From Plantago major (Eukaryota > Streptophyta > Magnoliopsida > Lamiales > Plantaginaceae): 64,000 nucleotides of DNA. The notes beneath the pieces were generated by a model. The model did not search any database and had not been told where the DNA came from. It was given only the letters and a program-made list of their open reading frames with translations. Location: positions 1 through 64,000 of the forward strand of contig JAIFAC010000448.1 of NCBI GenBank assembly GCA_026545765.1, given 5' to 3'. The position numbers and the translations under genes are program-made. Numbering within the stretch: the first letter of the stretch is position 1; every line of letters starts with the position of its first letter. This document shows, in pieces, positions 36,629 through 45,202 of the stretch.

Positions 36629-38339
36629 AATTGTTAACATTGAAGACTGGGGAATGGGGATCTGCATCAAAATGTAAGAGTCTTCCGTTGAATGTTTTAT
36701 TCTACTTAGTAACCAAAATCTCACTTAATTATAATTAATCAACTGCATCGTGATAATTTTGTTTTTCTAGTTGTCTAATTGTTCCAAAGTCTTGTACCCC
36801 ACCCCCCAACACACCAATGTACCACTCCCTTCTATGAATGAAGATGCAAAAAACCCATCTATTATGGGCAAAAACAATGGAAGATGACACAAGTCACACA
36901 GCCACAAAATTTGTCAGGACTTATGATATACCCATGAAAAGAACTTAACACAAGCAAGAAAAGGACAGTCAAGCAGTAGTTGCGGTAAATGAATTTCAGT
37001 ATAGCGAAATAGGTACCTTTTATAGCTTGGTGCACATCAGAATCACCGGCCGCTGAATCGAATGGTAGCGAAAAGCCAACTTTTTCCTTAAATTGCAATG
37101 ACAGTATGCTGAGGGTGTTGTTTTTCGTCACAACAATAAAATTTCCTCCGACACTCCAGTCAACTGTGCTAATTAATCTTAGTTAGTGAAGAAAAATAAT
37201 AGAATGGAAACTAAACCATATTGTGCATCTAGTCTCTACAGATTTTATGCAATGCAAGATGCATAAGGCAGACAGGAGTAAAGCATACTGCATACCGATC
37301 TTGTTGTTTACTTTTGTTCGAACCATCAAAATAATCAGATAATACTGCATACCGATCTTTTTTTTTTAAACTCTTTCTTCAACAGCAAAATTGTAAGTTC
37401 AAGGTTTTGCGATTAGAATGATATCAAAGTCCACTCCATACATCAGTGACAAACCCAACTGTATCATTAGTCCTTAACGTTCCACATCGTCTCTACTCGT
37501 AATACACAAACCATACCAAACCAAGTATAAGCAGACAGGTGTAAAGTATACCAGAATCAACAGTCTCCATCACACAGGTAGGACGAGCTTGACCGGATCC
37601 ATGGTATAACTTCCCACTGGCTGAAAGAATCAGATAAGCTTTTGCATCTTTTCTGGCCCATCTCAAGTCCTTAATGAAGCTAGAATCATCAATCGAAACT
37701 GAATATGAAGGCTTTTGCTCCTGCTCAGTGAACATTAATCAATTTCAATCTGTCATGAATTTGATCAAACATTACGAAACTATCTGTACTAACTCTCTCA
37801 AAACCAAACACCACACCACACGAAGCAACCCACCTTATGAAGCAAAGCACTGACAGCGAAGAAATGGACATGGGAGTCCACAACAGCAGCTAGAGTTGCA
37901 TCATCAACAGACAAAGCAAGCATCGAAACTTTTCCAACACGAACATCAATTAGACTCAGCTCCCCTACAGACGGACCACGTCCTTTATCCTTAACCTCCA
38001 CCGCAGATTCCATCACATCCTTGGTCCTCGTGACACAAAACCCTAAACACATCAAAAGCTCAATCCACGACTCATTCTTATTTAAATAAAAAAACAAAAA
38101 ACGAAATAATGAGCTAGAGAGAGAGAGAGAGAGGAACCATTAGGATGAGCAACGAAGAGGAGTCGAAGGCGCTCGGAGACGGCGAGAGGTTGAGAAGGGA
38201 GGCAATTAGGATCGAATTCGGAGTTGATAATAGGAACAGGCTCTCCTATTTTGCTGAAGCGGTAGTTTCTGGTACCGAGCAATTCTCCTTCGATTTCGTC
38301 GTCCAATTCGATGAGGTTTTCCACCGTCTTCCGCCCCAT
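16891..38339 (-). CDS. NUP214: Nucleoporin NUP214 (LNO1-type), 17 exons
   Basis: NUP214 sits on the cytoplasmic face of the nuclear pore and recruits the mRNA-export helicase; the Arabidopsis counterpart, LNO1, is needed for embryo development. I place exons at 38138-38339, 37834-38042, 37552-37720, 37017-37163, 32689-32813, 30845-30954, 27982-28119, 27359-27521, 26422-27258, 26107-26258, 24618-24675, 23236-23369, 22989-23113, 21504-21845, 19382-19559, 17287-19052 and 16891-17009. The start [20 protein letters not shown] is followed by conserved IGEPVPI and [11 protein letters not shown]. The centre has [11 protein letters not shown] and LDKTIQ. The end is FG-rich and stops after [11 protein letters not shown]. 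The total is about 1,660 codons, near the family size. Exons 1-5 and the last are clean. Later exons carry about 15 small frame breaks, almost all shortened homopolymers, and allowing for them makes exon phases agree. One base is unexplained at the exon 14/15 join. Confidence 0.92.
20572..20847. mobile_element. Stowaway-type MITE
   Basis: The ends are TACTCCCTC...CCCGC and GCGGGACGGAGGGAGTA, the usual inverted repeat of plant Stowaway elements with a TA target. It is about 276 bp with an AT-rich, TCTCTC-rich interior and lies in the NUP214 intron between exons 14 and 15. Confidence 0.85.
21127..21342. mobile_element. Stowaway-type MITE, well-preserved ends
   Basis: The ends TACTCCCTCCGTCCCGGAT and GGGACGGAGGGAGTA are near-perfect inverted repeats flanked by TA. 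It is about 216 bp and lies in the same NUP214 intron as the element at 20572, about 280 bp away. Confidence 0.9.
21504..27258 (-). CDS. NUP214: NUP214 exons 9-14, disordered linker and coiled-coil centre
   Basis: Exon 9 (26422-27258) is a long Ser/Pro/Lys-rich exon beginning near [20 protein letters not shown], with one shift at a three-T run at 26999-27001 (plus-strand sequence). Exons 10-13 encode the helical part: [18 protein letters not shown] and [66 protein letters not shown]. Exon 14 (21504-21845) encodes [20 protein letters not shown] through [14 protein letters not shown] and is unbroken. Shifts lie at 26240-26243 (four T) and about 23300 (single C where two are expected), plus a two-base gap near the end of exon 12. 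In the family this coiled coil pairs with NUP88 and NUP62. Confidence 0.85.
22606..22855. mobile_element. Degenerate Stowaway-type MITE
   Basis: It starts TACTCCCTCAGTTTATTATG and ends with AAAGGCAGGAAGTA, an imperfect complement. It is about 250 bp, AT-rich, and lies in a NUP214 intron close to exon 13. Confidence 0.6.
23654..23763. repeat. 39-bp minisatellite, about 2.8 units
   Basis: The unit ATGTTAAAATCAAGCTTCTT plus CGGACTCATTCAATGCACT is repeated almost perfectly in tandem. It lies in the NUP214 intron between exons 11 and 12. Confidence 0.9.
24772..25263. mobile_element. Stowaway-type MITE interrupted by another
   Basis: The outer ends TACTCCCTTGGTTTTTTACA and AACAAAGGGATTAAGGGAGTA are complementary, and the interior resumes with related sequence on both sides of the inner element. 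It lies in a NUP214 intron between exons 10 and 11. Confidence 0.75.
24891..25125. mobile_element. Stowaway-type MITE nested inside the previous one
   Basis: The ends TACTCCCTCCATTTCGGAGA and ACGAAATAGAGGAGTA are inverted repeats flanked by TA. The about 235-bp element lies wholly within the outer MITE, so it inserted later. Confidence 0.8.
25431..25553. repeat. Foldback hairpin, about 60-bp arms
   Basis: The left arm (25431-25492, starting GGTCAGTT) and the right arm (25494-25553) are inverted copies, close to 90% identical by eye. The loop is essentially absent. The innermost part includes a perfect stretch around GAATCTCTTGTAGTAAG. It lies in the NUP214 intron between exons 10 and 11. It is probably a small foldback MITE that would fold into a long hairpin if transcribed. 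Confidence 0.85.
27359..30954 (-). CDS. NUP214: NUP214 exons 6-8, end of propeller, with frame breaks
   Basis: Exon 6 (30845-30954) encodes [10 protein letters not shown] and, after two compensating one-base shifts (a T run at 30913-30917 is one of them), [11 protein letters not shown]. Exon 7 (27982-28119) encodes [10 protein letters not shown], then in shifted frames [14 protein letters not shown] and WSFHMDDFQ. Exon 8 (27359-27521) encodes [20 protein letters not shown] and [12 protein letters not shown]. Two shifts in exon 7 fit CCC to CC and AA to A; with them the split codons at both exon 7 junctions become correct. The intron between exons 6 and 7 (about 2.7 kb) holds LINE fragments. 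Confidence 0.82.
28947..29420 (-). mobile_element. LINE fragment, zinc-binding (zf-RVT) end
   Basis: On the minus strand the translation contains [20 protein letters not shown], then [20 protein letters not shown] and the downstream [17 protein letters not shown] segment. This is the C-terminal zf-RVT region of plant non-LTR retrotransposons, with its C..C, H and C residues. Frame changes occur and no stop-to-poly-A tail is clear. It sits in the NUP214 intron between exons 6 and 7. Confidence 0.8.
29530..30640 (+). mobile_element. LINE fragments, reverse transcriptase region
   Basis: The plus strand has [12 protein letters not shown] (about 29660-29700), [13 protein letters not shown] (about 29820), [15 protein letters not shown] (about 29940), PKKPGA (about 30050), then a second overlapping piece with [17 protein letters not shown] (about 30300-30350), KKVLG and [14 protein letters not shown] (about 30430-30540). 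These are the linker and reverse transcriptase start of plant L1-type elements. The second piece repeats part of the first, so two insertions or an internal duplication are present. Many stops and frameshifts make it dead. It lies antisense to NUP214. Confidence 0.82.
32689..32813 (-). CDS. NUP214: NUP214 exon 5, intact
   Basis: This single 125-base exon completes a split codon from exon 4 and encodes 42 residues, including [18 protein letters not shown] and [16 protein letters not shown], then a GTAAGT donor. It belongs to the beta-propeller. It is isolated by 4.2 kb upstream and 1.7 kb downstream, the upstream intron carrying a Mutator-like element and two microsatellites. Confidence 0.92.
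33306..34360. mobile_element. Mutator-like nonautonomous element, copy 1
   Basis: Long inverted ends read GGGATCAATTACATATACCC at the left and, complemented, GGGCTAATTACATCCACACC at the right; both continue in parallel for over 100 bases (CCGTTAGTCAAA...AATTACAT). It is flanked by attaattaa and ataattaag, a probable 9-bp target duplication. It has no transposase and a pyrimidine-rich segment near the left. It is inverted relative to copies 2 and 3 and lies in NUP214 intron 4. Confidence 0.75.
36436..36497. repeat. CCCT and CT microsatellite
   Basis: About five CCCT units are followed by about 19 CT units. It lies in NUP214 intron 4. Confidence 0.97.
36580..36624. repeat. AT dinucleotide microsatellite
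   Basis: About 22 AT units, 85 bases from the CT microsatellite, in NUP214 intron 4. Confidence 0.97.
37017..38339 (-). CDS. NUP214: NUP214 exons 1-4: N-terminal beta-propeller, intact
   Basis: Four exons of 202, 209, 169 and 147 bases encode 67, 70, 56 and 49 residues plus split codons. All donors are GT and acceptors AG, and the phases (1, 0, 1, 1) are consistent. Recognisable blocks are [61 protein letters not shown] and [14 protein letters not shown]. These are blades of the seven-bladed propeller that, in the family, binds the DEAD-box export helicase. No frame break is seen. The start ATG at 38339 gives the length expected upstream of [16 protein letters not shown]. The longer upstream frame is probably 5' UTR. 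Confidence 0.92.
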
Positions 38340-38819
38340 TTTGTCGAGGTAGAAACGGCGGAGCAATACACTGTTACAGAGAATGGAAAGCCTAACAGGT
38401 GAGGAAGTGGAGAGATGAGCGAATTGCAGGTTTGTGTCTCTTGGGCGGGAAGATAGGAAGGGTTTTGAGTTGGGTGTATGTAAGCAGAGCAGCAGTAGCC
38501 TGAGTCCTGAGAAAGAAGAGAAAGCTATGTCCTGTAAATTATTTTCGAACCAAGAGGTCAAGACTCGAGAGTAGTAGTGATTTTAGTCGATCAAAAACTT
38601 TGTGCTAAAATCGAATTGATTTACCTCATATTGTGCAATTTGTTTTTATGAATAACGATATAAATACTTAAAATTAACTTCGGGAGCGTTACACATTTAA
38701 GTTCAAAAATAAGAATAGTGCAGTAAAATAAAAAGTAGTATTCCGTATAATTTATGTTGTACCATGTACAAATAAGGTATTCAATATTGTTGTTGTTCAA
38801 TATGTGACCATTAATTTAT

Positions 38820-41740
38820 GGGCAAATTACATATGGATCCCTCTTAGATTTCGTAATTACAGATAGGTACCTATTAGTGGAACAATAACATCCAAATATA
38901 GTTAGATAAAAATCAATTACATATAAGTCTACGAATTTGACTTTTGACGATTTAAAAGCTGAAAAAACCCATTTTTACCCCTCTTCAATTATCAGCTTTT
39001 AGAAAATGTCAAACAACATATTTAAAGCTCAAGTCCCTTGACATAATTACATTCTCAAAATGAAGTCCCTGAAGTTTATAAACATTTTATATTCAGTCCA
39101 TGCAACTAAAATTTATTTAGAAAAAATATTAAATCTAATAAAAATGAATAATGCAATTCAATTATAATTTTCTAAAAAAATTGTGGGCTTAATTGCAAAA
39201 TCATAAAAATATTTTTAGGCCAAATTGAAAGAAACTGGAAGTTTCTAATACCCAACAAAATCAATTTTGCCATCCAAGTCCCTGGTACAACCCTAATTCT
39301 CAAAATCAAGGATTTCATGTTTTCTAAAATATTCAATCCAGTCCCTACTTTTCAAAATCGAATCTAAACTCCAAACAAGATCAAATCATATCCTTCTAAA
39401 GATCCAATCTATGTTCTAAACATGTGAAATCCAATATAAAAACCTTAAAGCTTCGAATTTAATCATCAAAAGTATTCGAAATCCAAGATTTTGCTATTGA
39501 ATGATCCTATATCGTGAAACATTGAATCGAGGCGATACCCGACCATCATCACTCGTTGATTCAACCAAGAGAAGAGAAGAGAAAAGAAATGGCCATCATC
39601 ATTTGTCAATGAGCTAACGATGAAGCTGAAACCTAAAACAACAGGGAGAGTGGCGACCTATAAATTGGCCTTGGCGGATAATGGCGGGTATTTATAAAAT
39701 ATCAACCCAACCCACCTACGGCGGGTTATTATTTTTCCAACCCTCGGCGGGTGAAATATTTGTTTAACCCACGGCGGTTCGGGTGATAACAACGACGGGC
39801 GGGTTGGCGGGTGGACATTTACCAAAAATATAAATTTTAAATGTAAAAATAAGCTATAAATTTTCAAGTAGCGAGATTCATAAACAAAGTTCCAAATCCA
39901 ATTAAACGATCAAGAGTGGATATCCATAAACACAACACATCACAACAATACAATTATACAAGAATGAAATGGAAGTACTAAGTAGGATATTCTACAAGCA
40001 TACAAATATCAAGCAACTCAAAATAGAAAACTAAATCTGCTACTTGGAGTCTACAAGCATCTGGCAACTCAATCCAGCATCCAACAACAAAGCACAACTG
40101 CATAATACATCAAACATCATTAGCCAATCCAGAAAATGTATACTGCCATCCAAATTCAATCACTAGCTTTGTGGAACAAATACATCATAACAAAGAACCA
40201 TTAGATACTACTAATATAACAAAGCAGTAAATACTACTAACCATAAGACATGAGCTAATTATTCATCCAGCACCTCAACAGATTCTCTTGCTCTTGAACA
40301 CTCTAGGCCACGAAACTCTGAAGTTTAAGAGTATAAAACAACACAAAAAATGAAAAAATAGCTAACATCAAGAACACAATTCTGGCAGCATACAAGAAGA
40401 AGGAGGAGGATGAGGAGGAACATGATAAATATGATAAATAATAAACATACTTACCTTCCAACATCTCTGCGTACTTCTCAGCTTCCTCAGTTGGCAAATT
40501 ACAACAAACGGATGACGCAAGCAAATGGATGAATTCTATAGCAAATTACAACAAATGAACAAATTATAGACTGCAGCATATGAAGATTAACATAGATACA
40601 TTAAAACAGACACCAACTTCAGACTAAATGTCCAATTCAGTATATACTCCTCCAATTTGTAGAATAAATTCAAAAATTAACATTGTCTTTGTGATCCTTG
40701 GATGTGATCCAGTGTACACAATTTGTTGTATTCCAGAAAAGCCATCAAATAATAAATGGATTGGAAGAACCCCCGGGACATTTGCAGAAAACCTTCATTC
40801 AGTTAAGAAGTTCTAGTTCTTTAGGTACTAGCTTTATTCTATGTTCTTTATCTATCTATATTAATTAATTGTAGAACGTGGTGAGATACCACTCCCAGGA
40901 TACTTCGGAATTTCCTTTGGAGAAGGTATAAAGTGTCGTCGTTGTTTGTTAGAGGAGGTAGTCATTATGCCTGCTACCATTCGCCAGGTAAACTGTTATA
41001 AGTACACATGTATAGAAGAAAGAAGCACAATTAACAGTTAATACCTGACAACGGAGAAGAGGAGGAAGCGGAGGCGCAGACAAGCAGTGAAGAACTGAAG
41101 ATGATGCGCAGTGAAGAACGGAAGAGGAAGAGGCGCAGCCACACAGTGATGGCCGATGGGAGGCGTGAGATGAGATCTGGGAGAGTAAGAAAGGAAGAAT
41201 GAATTGCATTATAACCCTAGCCTATTAAAATGTAAAATATTAATCTATTCTCCCCTATTGTAGTAGGCAGTATTAGTAATTAGCTTAGTTACATATATTG
41301 GCGGGTGGGTCGGGTGGGTGGCGGGTTGCACCACAATCAAATCACCCGCCCGATGGCGCTAGTTTTTAAAAAAATATTGGCGGGTGATGGTGATCGGTTT
41401 TGCAGACGAATTCGGTTGGGTGGATTTTTTGCACAGCCCTAGCGACTTGAGAGGGAGAAGAAGACCGGCGAAAAGCGACATGAGACGGCTGAGTGGTAGA
41501 GGAGATCCGGCGAACAGGACGGAGGGCGTAGGCTGTAGTAGTAGTTAATTATTTGCTCCTAATTAGTCCCTGAAAAGAATAGTTAGCTTTATAAAGAATG
41601 GCGTAAGGACATGTTTGTTTGTTGCATAAGTTGGTTTAGCTTATAAGTTGATCAACCAAAAAACAAGCAATGGACTTGAATGTAATTAATGCTAATGCAG
41701 GATAGCGGATGAGGCTAAGAGTAGCCTATGTAATTTTCCC
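38820..41740. mobile_element. Mutator-like nonautonomous element, copy 2 (interrupted)
   Basis: The left end GGGCAAATTACATATGGATC and the complement of the right end GGGAAAATTACATAGGCTAC match the other copies. The flanks TTAATTTAT (38811-38819) and TTAATTTAA (41741-41749) form a 9-bp target duplication with one mismatch. The 2.9-kb length is due to an insertion at about 39.65-41.44 kb. It has no transposase. It lies just upstream of the NUP214 start, so it may sit in or near that gene's promoter. Confidence 0.78.
39655..41441. mobile_element. Possible hAT-like insertion with GGCGGGT repeats
   Basis: Both edges carry clusters of GGCGGGT and its complement, in a much more GC-rich style than the surroundings. 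The right edge, complemented, starts TAGGGCTGTGCAAAAAATCC, a typical hAT end. GCGAC follows on the right and precedes on the left, as expected for an 8-bp duplication, but the left inverted repeat is not clear. No transposase domain is recognised; short open frames at 40303-40524 and 40949-41209 have no known similarity. Confidence 0.5.
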
Positions 41741-41965
41741 TTAATTTAACCATACACAATATGTATACTCCAACCAAATTTCGCACCTGATTTATACTCA
41801 TGACATAAAATGTTTGGCAATCCAGACGCGTTGGATACGCACATGTCGTCGCTCTCTATCCCAGAGGGTATGGGAAGATGGATAGGTATAGGATTTGGCA
41901 TTGATTCTTGTGGTAATGATTTCAAGGTTATTGACATGCCTGAAGATAGCCAGAGAGAAATCCTT

Positions 41966-42604
41966 TGCACATAGGCACCGTTTAGCACTAGATTTTCAGC
42001 TCCAGGAGCTTCTTTGATCATTGACTAATAAAAAACTCGTTACGTGAACGTGCAGCTTCTTGAATCAGCTAGCTGGTTGAGAAGCTGACCAAGTTAGCTT
42101 TTTTAAAAAGAAAATCTCCTTCTTATCTTTTCATTCCACAAATGTTTCTGACCGAAAATTAAATAAAATAGAAAAAAATCAATCGTTATTATAATCGTCT
42201 CTTTTTAATTCATCCATCTTTCTTTGAAATGCACACATGTATACTATACATCCATTACCGACTTTTTTTCTTATTAAGTTAGAATACTCACGAATATTTC
42301 TTTCAACTTCTGATAATTTTTAATGATGTTATTAAAGTAACCGTGAAAAGTACATTGAGTATATATTTGAATAAAATGTGATATACCATTATTTAAAAAA
42401 TATAGACTAATAATACGATGAATTTTTTTTAAATTAAATAAAAATAAAAGTAATGTACTTATATGTCATTTTACAGAATGCCAGCTAGCTTATCAGTTAA
42501 TTTGCTAAACAACTACATTAAAATCAATTAAAATCAGTTACCTGATCATCAGATCAGCTGTCGGTTAGTCAATTAGCTATCAGCTAGTTTTGCTAAACAT
42601 AACC
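41966..42604. mobile_element. Possible hAT-like MITE
   Basis: The left end GGCACCGTTTAGCACTAGAT and the complement of the right end GGGTTATGTTTAGCAAAACT are imperfect inverted repeats. Several AGCT-rich short motifs (TAGCTGG, TCAGCTAG) lie just inside both ends, as in some hAT MITEs. The interior is AT-rich and non-coding. Confidence 0.45.
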
Positions 42605-43480
42605 CAAATCCCTATATACGGTTCAAGAACCAAATCAAGAATACAAATTATGTATGCTCGGGCTTATTACGCCTCTCCGTCTTCCTCAACAACCACTGTT
42701 ATTGGCTTGAATGCACATTTGATTTTAATTGTAAGCATATACATTGTTCAATATCAAATTTGTGTTTTTCAAACGGTTGAAGACTTGAAGTTACCGGCCT
42801 TTTTTATAGTGGGGGTAGTGCGGTATTTCCAATCCCAGACCCCAATTTGTCATGAACGAGTGTCTTGGTGCTTTCCATTATCATTATAATGGTTGGAACT
42901 TTGGGGTCTGGGCTATGGAGTATGGTATCAAGGAGTAGAGGATCAAAATGTTTGCGATAAGTTGTGAGCTACCCGAAAAGGCCTTACCTGCCTTGGGAGA
43001 ATGATATTTTGATGTTTCAAGAACCCGGAGATGACCTCCCTCTGGAGCAAGAGTTTGCCAGTTGGCATCTATTTACTGCATAAAGATTACAAAAGATTAC
43101 CGTGTGTGTGGCCAAGATTACCAGGTCCATGAGCATGGTGAGAGATGAACAGAGCTTAGCGAGCTTAAATTGGGTGATTCTGCTACTCTGTTTTCATATA
43201 TACATTTATGTGCTTTGGAATGCTGTTGAACTGAAGTTGGACTAGTTTGGATGGAATTGGACAAAGATACATTCGATTGGAATTGCTAGTTCACAAAAAA
43301 ATAACAGAAAATTTACCATCTGAGAGAACGTATCTCGTAAAGTATATAAACTGGAAAATCGCGTTTTCTGTAGTCTAGACCAAAACACCAAGCACGGATT
43401 CTTGACAACGTCACATCAAATAATGGAAGATCTATTAATAGAAAATTAGAAATGATTAGCACTTGACTAATGCAAGACTG
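42605..43480. other. Unassigned region upstream of SRP19 3' end
   Basis: There is an open frame at 42590-42889 and codon-like segments to about 43200. I recognise no domain and cannot build a gene. It might be a fragment of an unknown gene on the plus strand. The last part is probably SRP19 3' UTR or spacer. Confidence 0.4.
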
Positions 43481-43483
43481 TGC

Positions 43484-45202
43484 CTATCTTTTCTTCCTTC
43501 CGCCCTTCCCAGATTTTGAAGTACCAGCTGTCGAAGTAGAAGCACCAGATTTGGAAGATGCAGCTGGCTCTGGCTTCTTAGTTCGACCAGGATGACGGGG
43601 GACTAACTCAGCAACTTGATGCATTAGTTGTTTTCCTGCAGTGTCAGGCCAATAAGAATTTAGAAACCACAATTTGGTATTCTTGTGCACCACAAATAAT
43701 GAGTACTACAAGTTAGATGATAGATAAGAAAAAGCCACATCATGGAATTTCATCCGCCTTTTCACCAAGAGAGCAAAAACAAGTCCTCAAAAGAGAACTG
43801 GTGTAGCTAGTGTATACAGCAAAGAGGCAGTGTCTTAAAAGAGGCAACACATCGAGAAAATAACACATATATCATGCAGAAGGAACTTGTGTACTACCAA
43901 CTAGTAGATTGCCTAATATTTATAACGCTCTAGTAGTTAAAGCCTTGAAGGTCGAGATATTGTTGGTCAACCAATTAATGTGACTTGTGAAGTATATCAA
44001 ATATTAGGAAATAATCGAGTTAGAGCTGTAGCTATGAGCCTATGATAAGCATCAATCCTTGTGTTTTTAGCAAACACGGATAGGGTGCATATTAATTTTT
44101 AGTCATACTTTACTATTGTGTTAACTTTTAGTGTCACAGCGTATTTGAAAAGTTACATTCAACTTCCCAGTGCAATTTCAACTTTAATAATCAAGCCAAC
44201 AAAGATACTATTATTGTTATTTAAAAACCTGCCAGTATATCACAGACAAGATCAACTTGTTTCATTTAAACAAGGGTGTTGCCTTACATGTAAAACTAGA
44301 AGACACATACAGCTGAGAAGCAGTGAATACCTCAGCTTTCAATGCAGATAATACACAAAAACAAATTCATGTATGATCAAAGTGGTAAAGGGGAAAATAC
44401 AAGCCTGGTCAATATGACTGCGACGTGAAAAGGGGGCCTTCTGTACTTTTTTAAAAATTTAAAATGCTAGGTAATAATCAAGATATCATTAATTCCATCT
44501 ACATTAGATAAGTGATCAATATGACTGTGACGTGAAAAGGGCAAAATAATCCTAATTCAACCTCACGTCAATCCTATAGCATTTCTAATATTAAAAAAAA
44601 AAAAAGAATAGTACAATGTAGAACAGGAAAAAATGACCAGAAGAGTAAGACAAAAAAGAATTTTCTAAAATATTCAAGTTCAAGAGAGAGAATCTTCTTT
44701 TGTTATGTTAGTATTACATTCTAAGTACATCATGTGCACACATAAGAAAAAGCACTAGTACATTGTAGCCACGAATTTTTCAGTAGATAAAAGACATAAA
44801 CTAGCTCTATCTTTAGTTGACAAAATAAATCATGCGTACTTACGGGTAGATATAGCGGGATTGCAGAGGCCGCCATCATCTCTTTTCAACAACACCCTCA
44901 CCCTTCCACGTTGCATAAAATCCCGTGGATAAGCCTTCTCTCTCTGACATTCATGCAATTAGTAAAATGAGAGGTTATTTAACTCCAATGGAATAGAGCA
45001 ATTTAAACAACAATATAATAAGTACCTCAATTACACACGGAAGCTTTAGGTGTGCACAGCAATCATAAATCTCAGTGCAGGTAGGATTTTCACACGCTTT
45101 ACTAGCATTTATTCTGCGACCTTCAGCTAGGGTTTTCTTTGAGTTGATGTAGATTGGATAAAAGACAATCCATCTTGTAATGTCCTTTACATCAACATCC
45201 AT
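43484..45202 (-). CDS. SRP19: Signal recognition particle 19-kDa protein, intact
   Basis: SRP19 binds SRP RNA helices 6 and 8 and helps load SRP54, for co-translational targeting to the ER. Three coding exons: 45026-45202 (177 bases), 44844-44943 (100) and 43484-43635 (152), total 429 bases or 142 residues plus stop, the usual plant length. Exon phases 0 and 1 fit exactly, with GTACTT and GTAAGT donors and TGTCAG and CTGCAG acceptors. Conserved blocks are [53 protein letters not shown] and [14 protein letters not shown], then a Ser/Lys/Gly-rich basic tail ending GKGGRKKR. The ATG at 45202 gives the normal start ([11 protein letters not shown]). The longer frame to 45283 is probably 5' UTR. 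No frame errors are present. Confidence 0.95.

Noticed and set aside
38145..38402. Open frame of 85 residues on the plus strand starting [10 protein letters not shown]
   Set aside because: It is antisense to NUP214 exon 1, which has the conserved protein.
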